From the NCBI GenBank assembly GCA_051656645.1, contig JBOGCH010000041.1, forward strand, positions 1-51,489: a stretch of DNA of 51,489 bases, given 5' to 3'. This DNA comes from JBOGCH01 sp051656645 (GTDB lineage Bacteria > Bacteroidota > Bacteroidia > Bacteroidales > Marinifilaceae). The stretch's first letter is position 1; every line of letters starts with the position of its first letter. The position numbers and the translations under genes were made by a program. Of the stretch, positions 17,429 through 26,468 are shown piece after piece. The notes under the pieces were generated by a model. That model saw only the letters and a list, made by a program, of their open reading frames with translations. It searched no databases and was not told the origin of the DNA.

Positions 17429-18307
17429 TTACGCTCGTGGGTGAGCTTGATTAAAAACTTTTTTCAAATTCTCGAAAGAGTTATGTGTATAGACTTGCGT
17501 TGCTGCCAAACTAGAATGCCCCAAAAGCTCTTTGATTGCCTCTATAGGCGCTCCGTTATTCAACATACAAGTCGCAAACGAGTGTCTTAACGTATGCGGA
17601 CTACATTTTGTTTGTGTTGTCACGCGCGATAAGTAATTTACAACTATACGATATACGCGATAAGAGGTTAGTAACATTCCCTGTTCATCTACAAAAACAT
17701 ACTTTTCATCAATCCCGTTCAATCTCAACTGCGACATAAAAGTGCTAAGCAAATCTATCAAAACATCCAATAATGGAATTTCGCGTTGCTTATTACCCTT
17801 ACCAAGCACTCTCAACACACGTCGCGACATGTCTATATCATCCCACTTTAAACCTGTAACCTCACTGCGCCGTAAACCGGTACAATAAATTAGCGTTAAC
17901 AACAGTCTATCACGGATCCCCACAAAGTCATTCGCAAAATAACGCTCACTCAACAACTCCTCCATCTTATCTTCGGCTATAAACACCGGCAAGCGTTTAC
18001 CGCTTTTAGGGCCCTTTATCACCTCCGTCGGATTTTTTGTTATTAAACCTTCGCGCTCCTGGTAACGAAAAAATGTTTTTAAAGAACTAACTTTACGCTT
18101 AACAGATGTTGCGGAATACCCTCCATCCATCAATTGCATCTCCCACCGTCTTATCATTTTTGATGTTATACTTTTCACATCATCAACAAGCTCTTCTTCC
18201 CTACAATAAGTAAAAAACTGATTTAAGTCTTCACTATACGCGGATATCGTATGTGGCGAATATCGCTTAACACTTTCCAAATAGCTCAGAAATAAATCAA
18301 TTTCCAT
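17429..18307 (-). CDS. xerC: Tyrosine recombinase, XerC/XerD type
   Basis: Site-specific recombinase of the Xer group, which resolves chromosome dimers at dif. It has 292 residues with an N-terminal SAM-like DNA-binding domain (SYLESVKRYSPHTISAYSEDL) and a C-terminal catalytic domain. The catalytic set is complete: Arg in CTGLRRSEV, Lys in GKGNKQREI, His-x-x-Arg in PHTLRHSFAT, His in LLGHSS and nucleophile Tyr in QVYTHNSF. Its place between rpsU and hpf in a housekeeping block argues for chromosomal XerC rather than an integron or phage integrase. The choice between XerC and XerD is based on context and is not certain. Confidence 0.85.
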   Translation of the reverse strand: MEIDLFLSYLESVKRYSPHTISAYSEDLNQFFTYCREEELVDDVKSITSKMIRRWEMQLMDGGYSATSVKRKVSSLKTFFRYQEREGLITKNPTEVIKGPKSGKRLPVFIAEDKMEELLSERYFANDFVGIRDRLLLTLIYCTGLRRSEVTGLKWDDIDMSRRVLRVLGKGNKQREIPLLDVLIDLLSTFMSQLRLNGIDEKYVFVDEQGMLLTSYRVYRIVVNYLSRVTTQTKCSPHTLRHSFATCMLNNGAPIEAIKELLGHSSLAATQVYTHNSFENLKKVFNQAHPRA

Positions 18308-18386
18308 AACTTAAACTCTTCTAATTGGAACCCAATTTAAAGTTTTATTTCATTAAAAGCAAGTGCTCTATTAGAAAATGAAGAAA

Positions 18387-18578
18387 TTAATCTTCCATAA
18401 TTTGCATTGACTGCTTGTAAGCAGCTTTAATGCGTTGCGCTCTGTTACGTACAGATGGTTTTGTAAACGCTTGACGATCACGTAATTCTTTTACAACACC
18501 AGTCTTTTCGAATTTTCTTTTGAATTTTTTAAGCGCTCTTTCAATGTTTTCGCCTTCTTTTAAAGGTACAATAATCAT
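18387..18578 (-). CDS. rpsU: 30S ribosomal protein S21
   Basis: A 63-residue basic protein of the small subunit that sits near the anti-Shine-Dalgarno end of 16S rRNA. It begins MIIVPLKEGENIERALKKFKRK and ends in a basic helix (NRAQRIKAAYKQS). The region before its start is A/T-rich and shows no strong Shine-Dalgarno sequence. That is worth noting because some Bacteroidota rpsU genes carry one for autoregulation. Its upstream region can fold. Confidence 0.95.
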   Translation of the reverse strand: MIIVPLKEGENIERALKKFKRKFEKTGVVKELRDRQAFTKPSVRNRAQRIKAAYKQSMQIMED

Positions 18579-18608
18579 AACTTTATGTATTAAAAATTAA
18601 ACAATAAA

Positions 18609-18722
18609 CCGCTATTCGCGGGATCTTAATATTATTCCGGCACTAATTCCCGATCAAAGAATTAGGTCATATATTATATGTATATCTCTTATATGTATAT
18701 CAAATCACTTTCCCCGGAATAA
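18609..18722 (-). promoter_or_regulatory. Possible folded leader of rpsU
   Basis: Several short inverted repeats are nested here. TTATTCCGG (18632-18640) pairs with CCGGAATAA (18714-18722), CTAATTC (18643-18649) with GAATTAG (18659-18665), and CCGC (18609-18612) with GCGG (18618-18621). The enclosed part also has two near-identical ATATGTATAT stretches. The segment would be transcribed ahead of rpsU if the -7 box at 18781-18788 is used. The stems are short and A/T-rich, so this is tentative. Confidence 0.3.
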
Positions 18723-18780
18723 AATCACCTCCCTTCGGTTGTACTCTTTATTTTAAATTACGATTAATTTTTTTGCGGCA

Positions 18781-18788
18781 CAAATATA
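18781..18788 (-). promoter_or_regulatory. Possible -7 box for rpsU
   Basis: TATATTTG on the - strand fits TAnnTTTG, about 200 bases upstream of rpsU. I see no convincing TTTG at the -33 distance. It is the only consensus -7 box I noticed in this gap. Confidence 0.35.
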
Positions 18789-19014
18789 GACAAAGTAATT
18801 GAAAACTAAGTCATCCTCATAGAAAAAATATTGCCAATAACAGCCATTTATGCATCAAAATTGCACTATTAACCTATTTATGGCCGCAATAGTATATTTT
18901 CTGTCTATTAATTTGCTCCATTTCCACACAAAATTGCTTTTCATCTCTCCCCTACACCACATGCAAATAGCGTATTCCTCCTCCCATTTGCTCTTCCCCC
19001 AACCATTTTACAAC

Positions 19015-19056
19015 TATACCCCACGTATATGCCTTAAGTGATATACATGGGGTATA
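19015..19056. repeat. 16-bp inverted repeat
   Basis: Arms 19015-19030 and 19041-19056 are complementary with one mismatch around a 10-base loop. It lies about 90-130 bases downstream of the DUF1573 gene. It may act as a terminator for that - strand gene, although no T tract follows. Confidence 0.6.
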
Positions 19057-19060
19057 GATG

Positions 19061-19082
19061 GGATATAGATAGGATATAGATA
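19061..19082. repeat. Two exact copies of an 11-bp tandem repeat
   Basis: GGATATAGATA is repeated exactly at 19061-19071 and 19072-19082, with a degenerate unit (GGTATAGATG) just before at 19051-19060. There are too few copies to suggest function. The 11-bp period matches that of the unrelated repeat at 8-54. Confidence 0.7.
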
Positions 19083-19144
19083 CCCTAGAGCGGGTGTGGT
19101 GAAAATGTATCCAATTTCTATATAAAATTGCTAAGGAATTCTGA

Positions 19145-20215
19145 TTATCCCTTTACATTTCCCTTTACTATTATTTTAATCTCGGATTGAATCGGATCGT
19201 TAGTTATTACCGTAATAGATTTTTGTTGTAACCCACTACGTCCGCCAGATTTAAATAAAACGTCTAACGCAATAGTCTCATTAGGAACAATAACCTTTTT
19301 GGGCAAATCAAGAGTTGTACACCCACACGATGTTATAATTTTTTTTACAATCAGCGGTGAATGGCCTATATTTGTTAAATTCAAGCTTCGCGTTATCTCT
19401 TTACCAGCTTGTATTGTGCCAAAATCAAACTCGTACGATTCTAATTTAAGCCTTGGAGCTTTTTGCCTCTCCTGCTCTGTCATTTTAGAAAAATTCTGCT
19501 TTATGTGTGCATCAATAACAAAAGGTTGTGTTGGATTGTCTTTCTCATCGTCCATCATAAAACGTACCACATCTACTTTTCTTCCTAGATTTTCAGCATC
19601 TGTAGTTTGATACTCTAAATAAAAATGCGATGCTTTTCCAGCCATTAATTGCAGAAATGGTACTGTACACGTTACATTGTCAGAGGAGTAAGCTTTAACT
19701 TTAATAGCTTGCGATGTAGGATTAAAAATTCTTATTGTGTCCCGGTATATTTCTCCAATTAAAGCCTCATCTATGTGCCATGTGCTTTTATCAAGCATTA
19801 ATGGTCCAAATGGACTAGTACAAATATCAACGATATCTTTAGGCGTAGGCGATAACGTTCCTTTAACTACTAAATTCAATACACTGTTTTCACCCTTAAA
19901 ATACACCTCTGTTAAACCAGCAAAATCACCTTCAATCTCCGGTGTATTTAGTTGAATTATTAGTTCAGCACTATCTAAAGCTTTTATTCGCAAAGGCTTT
20001 TGCATAAGTCTTAAATAGGATACGGAATGACTTATTTTTTCAATCTCAATGTCCTCTGTTGAACTATTAAATAATTTGAATATAACTTTAGGCGATTCAT
20101 TATCGGAAATTTCGCCTAAGTTTTGCTCTTCAACATTTGCTGTGATCACACTTTTGCTATGCTGACAAGAACATAGCATATAACACACAAATAATATGGA
20201 TATAATATAACGCAT
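19145..20215 (-). CDS. DUF1573 lipoprotein
   Basis: A 356-residue predicted lipoprotein with a hydrophobic leader ending at a lipobox (LCSC, Cys17). The C-terminal part (about 255-350) matches DUF1573: YEFDFGTIQAGKEITRSLNLTNIGHSPLIVKKIITSCGCT, then an ITVITNDP strand. DUF1573 is an Ig-like beta-sandwich related to the ASH/MSP fold and is common in exported Bacteroidota proteins. Two further sandwich-like repeats appear to precede it. The Cys is followed by QHSKS, which lacks the acidic surface-export signal, so it may face the periplasm. It lies beyond a strong terminator, so it is probably a separate transcript from the operon before it. The function is unknown to me. Confidence 0.75.
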   Translation of the reverse strand: MRYIISILFVCYMLCSCQHSKSVITANVEEQNLGEISDNESPKVIFKLFNSSTEDIEIEKISHSVSYLRLMQKPLRIKALDSAELIIQLNTPEIEGDFAGLTEVYFKGENSVLNLVVKGTLSPTPKDIVDICTSPFGPLMLDKSTWHIDEALIGEIYRDTIRIFNPTSQAIKVKAYSSDNVTCTVPFLQLMAGKASHFYLEYQTTDAENLGRKVDVVRFMMDDEKDNPTQPFVIDAHIKQNFSKMTEQERQKAPRLKLESYEFDFGTIQAGKEITRSLNLTNIGHSPLIVKKIITSCGCTTLDLPKKVIVPNETIALDVLFKSGGRSGLQQKSITVITNDPIQSEIKIIVKGNVKG

Positions 20216-20227
20216 CTGTAAAAATTA

Positions 20228-20270
20228 AGTGTTGAAATTTATGACAAAAAAAGTCATAAATTCCAACACT
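20228..20270 (-). terminator. Strong hairpin terminator after the BACON lipoprotein
   Basis: Arms 20228-20245 and 20253-20270 (18 bp, one mismatch) enclose a 7-base A loop, read as T on the - strand. Some T residues follow on the - strand (AATTTTTA). It lies 28 bases beyond the stop at 20299 and is the likely end of the protease/SusCD transcript. Confidence 0.75.
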
Positions 20271-20298
20271 ACAAAATTATTTAGCTATTTGCTAGTTA

Positions 20299-21756
20299 TT
20301 AGCGCTGAATATAGGTTATACGTTTTAACATATTGACCGATACGTCATAGCCAGAATCCTCTACAATAAATTTTCCTTCTGCATCTGCTTCCACAAATGC
20401 CAAGAATGCATTACGTTGTCCTTCTCCTTCGGGTACAGCAGGCATAGTAACTTCGAATGTATAAGTTATATATCCTTTACTATCTGGCGCAGACTGAGAC
20501 TTCATTGCTACAGCGTACAAACTATTATTTGTAATGCCGCAATTTGTTTCAGAAAGTTCATCACTATTTGGCTCACCAAAAGCATATCCCAAGTAGCATA
20601 ATGATTTTACAATAATTTCATGGCGAACTGGTTGTGTTTTATCAAACGAGTACATTGGACGTGAATTTTCTTCCCCAACTAATTCAAATAGTTTATTCTT
20701 ATCTTGTTGGTTTTGAGTAAAACGTAATACACCACCAGTAACAGTGTTTGGGTTGAAATTATTATTGCTAGTAGGAACAGCAAAAACTCCTATAACTCTT
20801 GGTTGTTCACCAATCATATCCCAATCATTATCAGACTCATATATATAGTTTGGAACTTTCACTATATATTGTTTTGATGTAAATGCTGCATTAGTCGATG
20901 CCACAGGTTCTATAATGATATTACTCATTGCCGATCCCATATAAGCATCCCAATCAGGTACATACTCATAACACTTAAGTTCAAATTCCTCAGCGTTTGG
21001 CGATACAGCAACCTGTACGTTGAATGCCACATATCCGTCTTTACCATACCCACCAATCTCAGCAGGTCCGCTGATTACGTAATTATGTTTTGTTTTTAAA
21101 GATGTCATATCGTATGATACAGAAAAGTCTGTTCCCTTTTCCTTTAATACAATATTCCCAACTCTGTCAGCAGTGTCATAATTACCATCTTCAAGCTCTA
21201 ACGTTGCTGAGTAAGCTCCATCTACAACTTTGGTTAAAGTTACTGACGATATCCATTCTGGATATTCACTTATCTCAATATCTGCTAAATTGGTTATAAT
21301 ACGTTCAAGTACCATAACTTTTTTATCGGTAGAGACGGAGATATTATCTACATAAATAACTATAGATTTTGCCGTCGCTTCCTGTGTAACAGTCATTGTC
21401 TGCGTGGTAGTACCAGTTGTAAAAGTTAATTGAGCGTCTCGACCAATAAAATCTACGTTTTCATTTGCAGTGAATTTTAGCGTAGTATTATTAATGTCGC
21501 CACTCATTGGTTCAACTTTTAACCATGTTACCTCATCTGGAATAGACAATGTCCATTTTCCCGAAGGTGAAATAGTTATCATTTTTTCTCCTGCGAGCGC
21601 ACTGATAGGAATATTAACTTTTCCTGTGATGATTGACTCAACATTCTCCTTTGTCTCAGGACACGTGTGAGTGTCATTTTCAGAGCAACTTGATAGCGTT
21701 AATACTCCTCCCATAACGGAGAACAAAACGATTCGATTTCTTAAGTTTGTTTTCAT
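20299..21756 (-). CDS. Surface lipoprotein with BACON-like domain
   Basis: 485 residues. The leader ends at the lipobox LSSC (Cys24), followed by SEND, whose acidic residues fit the Bacteroidota surface-export signal. Residues ~45-130 resemble a BACON module: WTLSIPDEVTWLKVEPMSGD, then NVDFIGRDAQLTFTTGTTTQTMTVTQEA. The remainder is beta-rich and not recognised. It follows SusD pair 1 by 28 bases, the position usually held by SusE/F-like surface glycan-binding lipoproteins. Here, with proteases and no glycosidases, a role in holding peptides or proteins is a guess. I know of no exact family. Confidence 0.65.
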   Translation of the reverse strand: MKTNLRNRIVLFSVMGGVLTLSSCSENDTHTCPETKENVESIITGKVNIPISALAGEKMITISPSGKWTLSIPDEVTWLKVEPMSGDINNTTLKFTANENVDFIGRDAQLTFTTGTTTQTMTVTQEATAKSIVIYVDNISVSTDKKVMVLERIITNLADIEISEYPEWISSVTLTKVVDGAYSATLELEDGNYDTADRVGNIVLKEKGTDFSVSYDMTSLKTKHNYVISGPAEIGGYGKDGYVAFNVQVAVSPNAEEFELKCYEYVPDWDAYMGSAMSNIIIEPVASTNAAFTSKQYIVKVPNYIYESDNDWDMIGEQPRVIGVFAVPTSNNNFNPNTVTGGVLRFTQNQQDKNKLFELVGEENSRPMYSFDKTQPVRHEIIVKSLCYLGYAFGEPNSDELSETNCGITNNSLYAVAMKSQSAPDSKGYITYTFEVTMPAVPEGEGQRNAFLAFVEADAEGKFIVEDSGYDVSVNMLKRITYIQR

Positions 21757-21784
21757 GTGTTAAGATTTAGGTTTATAAATAAAA

Positions 21785-23350
21785 TTATAGTGGATTTTGA
21801 TCTTTTTCTATGGTTAAACTTTGGTTCCCTTGGAATTCTACTCTTGGAATTAGCATTACGTAACGTTTAGAATTTGCTTCCACACTAACCGGAAACTTAT
21901 GATTAGATACCGGAGTTGTATAGTTTCTCTTCATGCCGCTTTTTAAACGGATAATATCGAACATACGGAAACCTTCTCCCCATAACTCTATACGACGTTG
22001 AAGTAAAACCTCATCCATAAGCGTAATTACGGAAAGTGACTCTGTTGACTTGAGTGTTTGCTCACTACTTTCAACTCTCGATTTGAGCAATGCATCATAC
22101 ACGGTAGGTACGACATACTTGTATTGTACCAGCTCTAATAGCAGTTCACGCACACGACTAAAATTACCTAAATGACATTGAGCTTCGGCCTCATTTAAAA
22201 TCATCTCTGCTTTTCTCATGTACAAATAATCTCCTTCAAGAGTTGATTTACGCGGTGCTCTGAATTTATTTTGATGATAGCGGACATCAGGACCTGCAGA
22301 GTTATTTGCTTCTTGCTCATCAGTATAATTGTATGGATCGTTAAACAATTCTCTACGAACATCATATGGATGAATCATTTGATACAACCAACTGCTAATT
22401 AGTTTTCTTGATGTCTCTGCGTGTACTTTTAAAGAAGCATCCATGTGCGACCATAGTGAACAATACCCTCCCGATTGTACATCTGATTTTTCGACACCCC
22501 ACATCCACTCTTGGTTAGAGATATTGTTAAATCCGGCTTTCATCTCGTTTAAATCCATAAGATTAAGCGCAGGTTTTTGAGTTGCCATATTTGCATATTT
22601 CGCAACATCTTCCCATTTTTCTTGCACTTGTGCTACTCGAGATTTAATTCCAAATAAAACATATTTGTCAATATGTGACTTGTGTATTTGTTCTCCAGAG
22701 GCATCAAATAACATTTGTGCCGAATCCAAATCACTGTTTATTTGTTTATACACATCCTCAACAGTGCCTCGCGGATTACCTTGTTTCTCCTTATTAGCAG
22801 GCGTTAAGTAAATTGGCACTCCAGGCGCCGTCTCATTACCCACATATGTTTTTTGAAACCAACGTATCAAATTAAAATAGGCAAAACCTCGCATAGAGTA
22901 AGCTTGCGCCATTACGTTATTTTTAGACCTCTCATCGCCACTTGTGTTTGGAGTATAAGCAATTATTTCATTCATTTGATTAATTATGGAATACCACATA
23001 TTCCATAATTCGTAACAAGTCCATGAAGTACCATAATCAATTTCACGAACAGCCAATGTATAGTGGTAGTAGTACCATCCATTGCCTGACTCGCGTTGAA
23101 CCATGTCCTCTCCCATTAAATCCATTGCTAATTGGTTTGAAGCTAAACCCCAGGCCTGCTCCCTATTGGAAGTTGTCCATCCCGGGCTAGACAATGCCCT
23201 ATAAGCACCATTCATGGCAGCGAATGCTCCATCCACATTTTCATATAATTTATCTGTAGCTAATTCATTCGTTGAGTCCAAGTTAAGCATATCACTGCAA
23301 CCAACAGAACTTAATAAAAGAATAAGACTATATAGTAAGTTTTTTCTCAT
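21785..23350 (-). CDS. RagB/SusD family nutrient-binding lipoprotein (pair 1)
   Basis: 521-residue outer-membrane lipoprotein with lipobox SVGC (Cys18) and then SDMLNLDSTNELATDKLYEN, the usual SusD start. It contains TPR-like segments (AQAYSMRGFAYFNLIRWFQ) and the C-terminal RagB region (LLQRRIELWGEGFRMFDIIRLK). SusD proteins form the lid over the SusC transporter and bind the imported ligand. The partner susC gene ends 10 bases upstream. In Porphyromonas gingivalis RagB serves peptide uptake. That the ligand here is peptide is inferred from the protease genes just upstream. Confidence 0.93.
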   Translation of the reverse strand: MRKNLLYSLILLLSSVGCSDMLNLDSTNELATDKLYENVDGAFAAMNGAYRALSSPGWTTSNREQAWGLASNQLAMDLMGEDMVQRESGNGWYYYHYTLAVREIDYGTSWTCYELWNMWYSIINQMNEIIAYTPNTSGDERSKNNVMAQAYSMRGFAYFNLIRWFQKTYVGNETAPGVPIYLTPANKEKQGNPRGTVEDVYKQINSDLDSAQMLFDASGEQIHKSHIDKYVLFGIKSRVAQVQEKWEDVAKYANMATQKPALNLMDLNEMKAGFNNISNQEWMWGVEKSDVQSGGYCSLWSHMDASLKVHAETSRKLISSWLYQMIHPYDVRRELFNDPYNYTDEQEANNSAGPDVRYHQNKFRAPRKSTLEGDYLYMRKAEMILNEAEAQCHLGNFSRVRELLLELVQYKYVVPTVYDALLKSRVESSEQTLKSTESLSVITLMDEVLLQRRIELWGEGFRMFDIIRLKSGMKRNYTTPVSNHKFPVSVEANSKRYVMLIPRVEFQGNQSLTIEKDQNPL

Positions 23351-23360
23351 CTCTACTCAT

Positions 23361-26300
23361 TTAGAAGTTAATATCTACACCAAAACTTATATTTCTAACC
23401 GACGCATACCCAAATCCTTGATTCCCTACAAAACTGTACTGTGGATCAATACCTTTTCTTGCAGTTAATGTATATAGATTATCGCCTGTAAGAGATAAGC
23501 GCATTGAAGTTATTCCTTGCCCCTTAAAAGGTAACGTATACCCTAATGAGATATTTTTTATTCCTAAATAGGATGCATCAACTAGATACCTGTCGGTAGC
23601 TTGTACCATATATCCATCCTCTAGCCTTGGGATATCAGTTTTGTCGCCGTTTTGTCGCCACCTTTTACTCATATCCTTATGGAAATTATATCCCATTCTA
23701 CCGGAAGACATTAAAGTTGCATAATTGTTATCTAGAATCTTTCCTCCTACAGAGTAAGTTATAAGAAATCCAAAATCAATTTTTTTCCAATTGATTTGGT
23801 TGCTAAAGCTTCCATAAAATTTTGGGATGCGTGAACCGTGGATATATTCTTTAGCTAAACTAGCATTATCCGTCTCAATGGCATTACCATTTTCATCCTC
23901 TGTCCAATACAACTGAGAACCATCGCTTTCACGAACTCCAGCAAATTTCGGTAAATAATAAGCATAAGCAGTTTCTCCCTCCTTTACTATCTGGCCGCCC
24001 ATATTAATCATACCTCCATCTTTATCTAAAGACAGTACCTTATTTTTATACTTACTTACAATTAACGTTGGAGTCCATGTAAAATTAGGACGTTGCAATG
24101 CCACATACGAAAGAGTCATATCAAAACCTACATTGCGCATACTGCCAACATTTTCATATACTCCGCTATGACCTATTGATTGAGGCAATGTGCGGTATAA
24201 AAGCATATCAGTAGTTTTTTTTGTATAACCTTCAAATGAAAGAGATAGACGCTGATTAAACATACGCATTTCAGCACCTGCGTTGAAATTATTATTTTTC
24301 TCCCATTTTAAGTCTTTATTTCCCAATTGCGATACATATAATCCAGGATAGTATCCATTTTCATATCCATATCGATATGTTCGTTGCCATGCGTAGAATG
24401 TCCCGATATCATCATTTCCCTGACACCCGTAACTTACTTTTAGTGTCAAGTTATCCAACCACTGCTGAGAACGTAAAAAACTTTCCTCACTTACACGCCA
24501 TGAAAAACCTAATGACCAAAAATCGCCCCATCTATTACTTGAGTCAAAGCGAGAGGAACCATCCTTTCGATAACTACCTGATAAATAATAACGATCTAAA
24601 TAATTGTAATTAACACTTGACAATAATGCCTGAATTCTGTGCATGTCTGTCGATGAGTTTGCAGTTACAATATTTGTTCCTTGTATTAACTCATTTGCGT
24701 CGCCATACATAAACCCTGTACGTCCTGCAGAAAGATTATTAACTTGCAATTCATAAAATTCATGTCCCGCAAGAATATTTAGAGTATGACCTTTCCATTT
24801 TCTATCAAATTTTAGAAGCTGATTGGTGGTATAACTCATAGTTCTTACATTCTCCTTCGTCATGCTACCATTAACATGAGCAGAATTTCCCGTAAATGGA
24901 TTATAAAATGTATGTCTTGACCTAAGTTGATAATCAACTCCTAGATTTACTGATAACGAAAAATGACGCAAAAATCCAAGCTGCATGTTTTCCTTATCTG
25001 AAAAATCCATATATGTGCGCAAGTTCAGATTATCATTTCTATTTGACAATTTATCATCAAACAGTAATGCTACCGTATTAAAATCTTTTTGTACTGGACG
25101 AGTTTTTCCATAGTCAAATTTCTTTTTACCATTTTCAACTATAACTTCGCCTGTTTCATCACGTTCATAAACAGGATAAATAGGTCCCATTGTTACACCC
25201 GCAAACCAAATATTATCGGCATTATTCCCAGAAGAGGTTATGTTATTTGTTTCAGTAAGTGACACTCCTATGGCCATACCAGCTTTCCACCAACTTTTTA
25301 GTTTTGTATCAACTTTACCACGAAGAGATAGTCTGTTAAAATCTGAATTGTCCACTACTCCTTTTTCATCTAAATACGCTCCAGATATAAGATATTGTGT
25401 AGTTTTATTACCTCCATTGATGCTTAATGAATACTCCTGTCTAACTGGTGTTTTACGCATTGCCTCATCTAGCCAATTATCATTCCATTTCAGAACAGCT
25501 CCATCAACAACTTTGCCAGTAGTTACATCTATTAACTCTGAGGAGTGTACTGAGAATGGATTATACATTTCACCGCCCAAGCGTCCCATAAACTCTTGGG
25601 AAGCTTTCTCAGCCGCCAATTTTTCATTTAGTCCTTCATAGGAAAATCTAATCATATCCCACGTAGCTTCCATAAATTCAGATGCATTTAATACATCATG
25701 TTGGGGAGTGGCACGTTGCAAAACACCAATATTAGCTTTAAAGTTTATGTTTGTTTTTCCTTCTGACCCTTTTTTCGTAGTAATAATAACCACCCCATTA
25801 GCACCTCTAGATCCATATAATGCCGATGATGACGCATCTTTTAGGATAGACATAGACTCTATATCTTGTGGATTAATTGAATTTATACTTCCTTCAAATG
25901 GAACTCCATCAACAACATATAATGGCATTGACGATGCATTCAACGATCCTATTCCGCGAATAATTATCTGAGGTCCCGCACCTGGTTGTCCACCACCACT
26001 CGAGGATTGGACTCCCGCTACTGTACCATCTATAGCACGTGTTAAATTTGAAATAGGACGACGTTCTAGTTCTTTTTTTCCAATTACCTCAGCTGAACCT
26101 GTAAAGGATTCTTTTTTAGCCGTACCATAAGCTACAACCATAACTTCATCCATTTGTTCACTTTCAGCTTTCATGTAAATCTTAAGATCACCAGATTTAA
26201 GAGCATCTATCTCTTGCGTTTTATAACCAACAAAAGTGAACTGCAGATGCGTACTACCTGAAAGATTAATTTCAAATTTGCCATTAATATCCGTAGCACA

Positions 26301-26462
26301 TCCAACCTTATATTTAGGAGAATAAACAGAAACGCCAGGTAGTGTTAATCCACTATCTTTGTCATAAACAATCCCCTGAATCTTTATTCCTTGTGCCCAT
26401 AAAATTTGGGTTATCAAGAAAAAAGATAGCGTTAGAGAAAGTTTTAAAATATGTTTAATCAT
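23361..26462 (-). CDS. SusC/RagA family TonB-dependent transporter (pair 1)
   Basis: 1033-residue outer-membrane transporter with a Sec signal peptide ending at WAQG. The order is an N-terminal carboxypeptidase-regulatory-like domain (IKIQGIVYDKDSGLTLPGVSV), a TonB-box region (MDEVMVVAYGTAKKESFTGS), the plug (IIIRGIGSLNASSMPLYVVDGVP, then SILKDASSSALYGSRGANGVV) and a 22-strand-type barrel ending RNISFGVDINF. No FecR-type anti-sigma or ECF sigma gene is next to it. It begins 6 bases after the S8 protease A gene, so protease and importer are probably translated from one mRNA. Confidence 0.95.
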   Translation of the reverse strand: MIKHILKLSLTLSFFLITQILWAQGIKIQGIVYDKDSGLTLPGVSVYSPKYKVGCATDINGKFEINLSGSTHLQFTFVGYKTQEIDALKSGDLKIYMKAESEQMDEVMVVAYGTAKKESFTGSAEVIGKKELERRPISNLTRAIDGTVAGVQSSSGGGQPGAGPQIIIRGIGSLNASSMPLYVVDGVPFEGSINSINPQDIESMSILKDASSSALYGSRGANGVVIITTKKGSEGKTNINFKANIGVLQRATPQHDVLNASEFMEATWDMIRFSYEGLNEKLAAEKASQEFMGRLGGEMYNPFSVHSSELIDVTTGKVVDGAVLKWNDNWLDEAMRKTPVRQEYSLSINGGNKTTQYLISGAYLDEKGVVDNSDFNRLSLRGKVDTKLKSWWKAGMAIGVSLTETNNITSSGNNADNIWFAGVTMGPIYPVYERDETGEVIVENGKKKFDYGKTRPVQKDFNTVALLFDDKLSNRNDNLNLRTYMDFSDKENMQLGFLRHFSLSVNLGVDYQLRSRHTFYNPFTGNSAHVNGSMTKENVRTMSYTTNQLLKFDRKWKGHTLNILAGHEFYELQVNNLSAGRTGFMYGDANELIQGTNIVTANSSTDMHRIQALLSSVNYNYLDRYYLSGSYRKDGSSRFDSSNRWGDFWSLGFSWRVSEESFLRSQQWLDNLTLKVSYGCQGNDDIGTFYAWQRTYRYGYENGYYPGLYVSQLGNKDLKWEKNNNFNAGAEMRMFNQRLSLSFEGYTKKTTDMLLYRTLPQSIGHSGVYENVGSMRNVGFDMTLSYVALQRPNFTWTPTLIVSKYKNKVLSLDKDGGMINMGGQIVKEGETAYAYYLPKFAGVRESDGSQLYWTEDENGNAIETDNASLAKEYIHGSRIPKFYGSFSNQINWKKIDFGFLITYSVGGKILDNNYATLMSSGRMGYNFHKDMSKRWRQNGDKTDIPRLEDGYMVQATDRYLVDASYLGIKNISLGYTLPFKGQGITSMRLSLTGDNLYTLTARKGIDPQYSFVGNQGFGYASVRNISFGVDINF

Positions 26463-26468
26463 AATCTA

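Larger units (their letters stand above)
18789..19144. other. Gene-free stretch between core block and accessory locus
   Basis: About 350 bases in which I see no convincing gene. The single open frame on the + strand (18850-19041) encodes a Phe/His/Leu/Tyr-rich peptide without family resemblance. The stretch contains the inverted repeat and tandem repeat listed separately. It marks the change from a conserved housekeeping order to lineage-specific surface genes. Confidence 0.6.

Noticed and set aside
17429..18307. Integrase of a mobile element
   Set aside because: The recombinase sits between rpsU and hpf in a housekeeping block with no attachment repeats or cargo, so chromosomal Xer function is the better reading.
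18850..19041. A 63-codon open frame on the + strand in the gap after rpsU
   Set aside because: Composition is unlike a protein family, no start region is evident, and it overlaps repeats.
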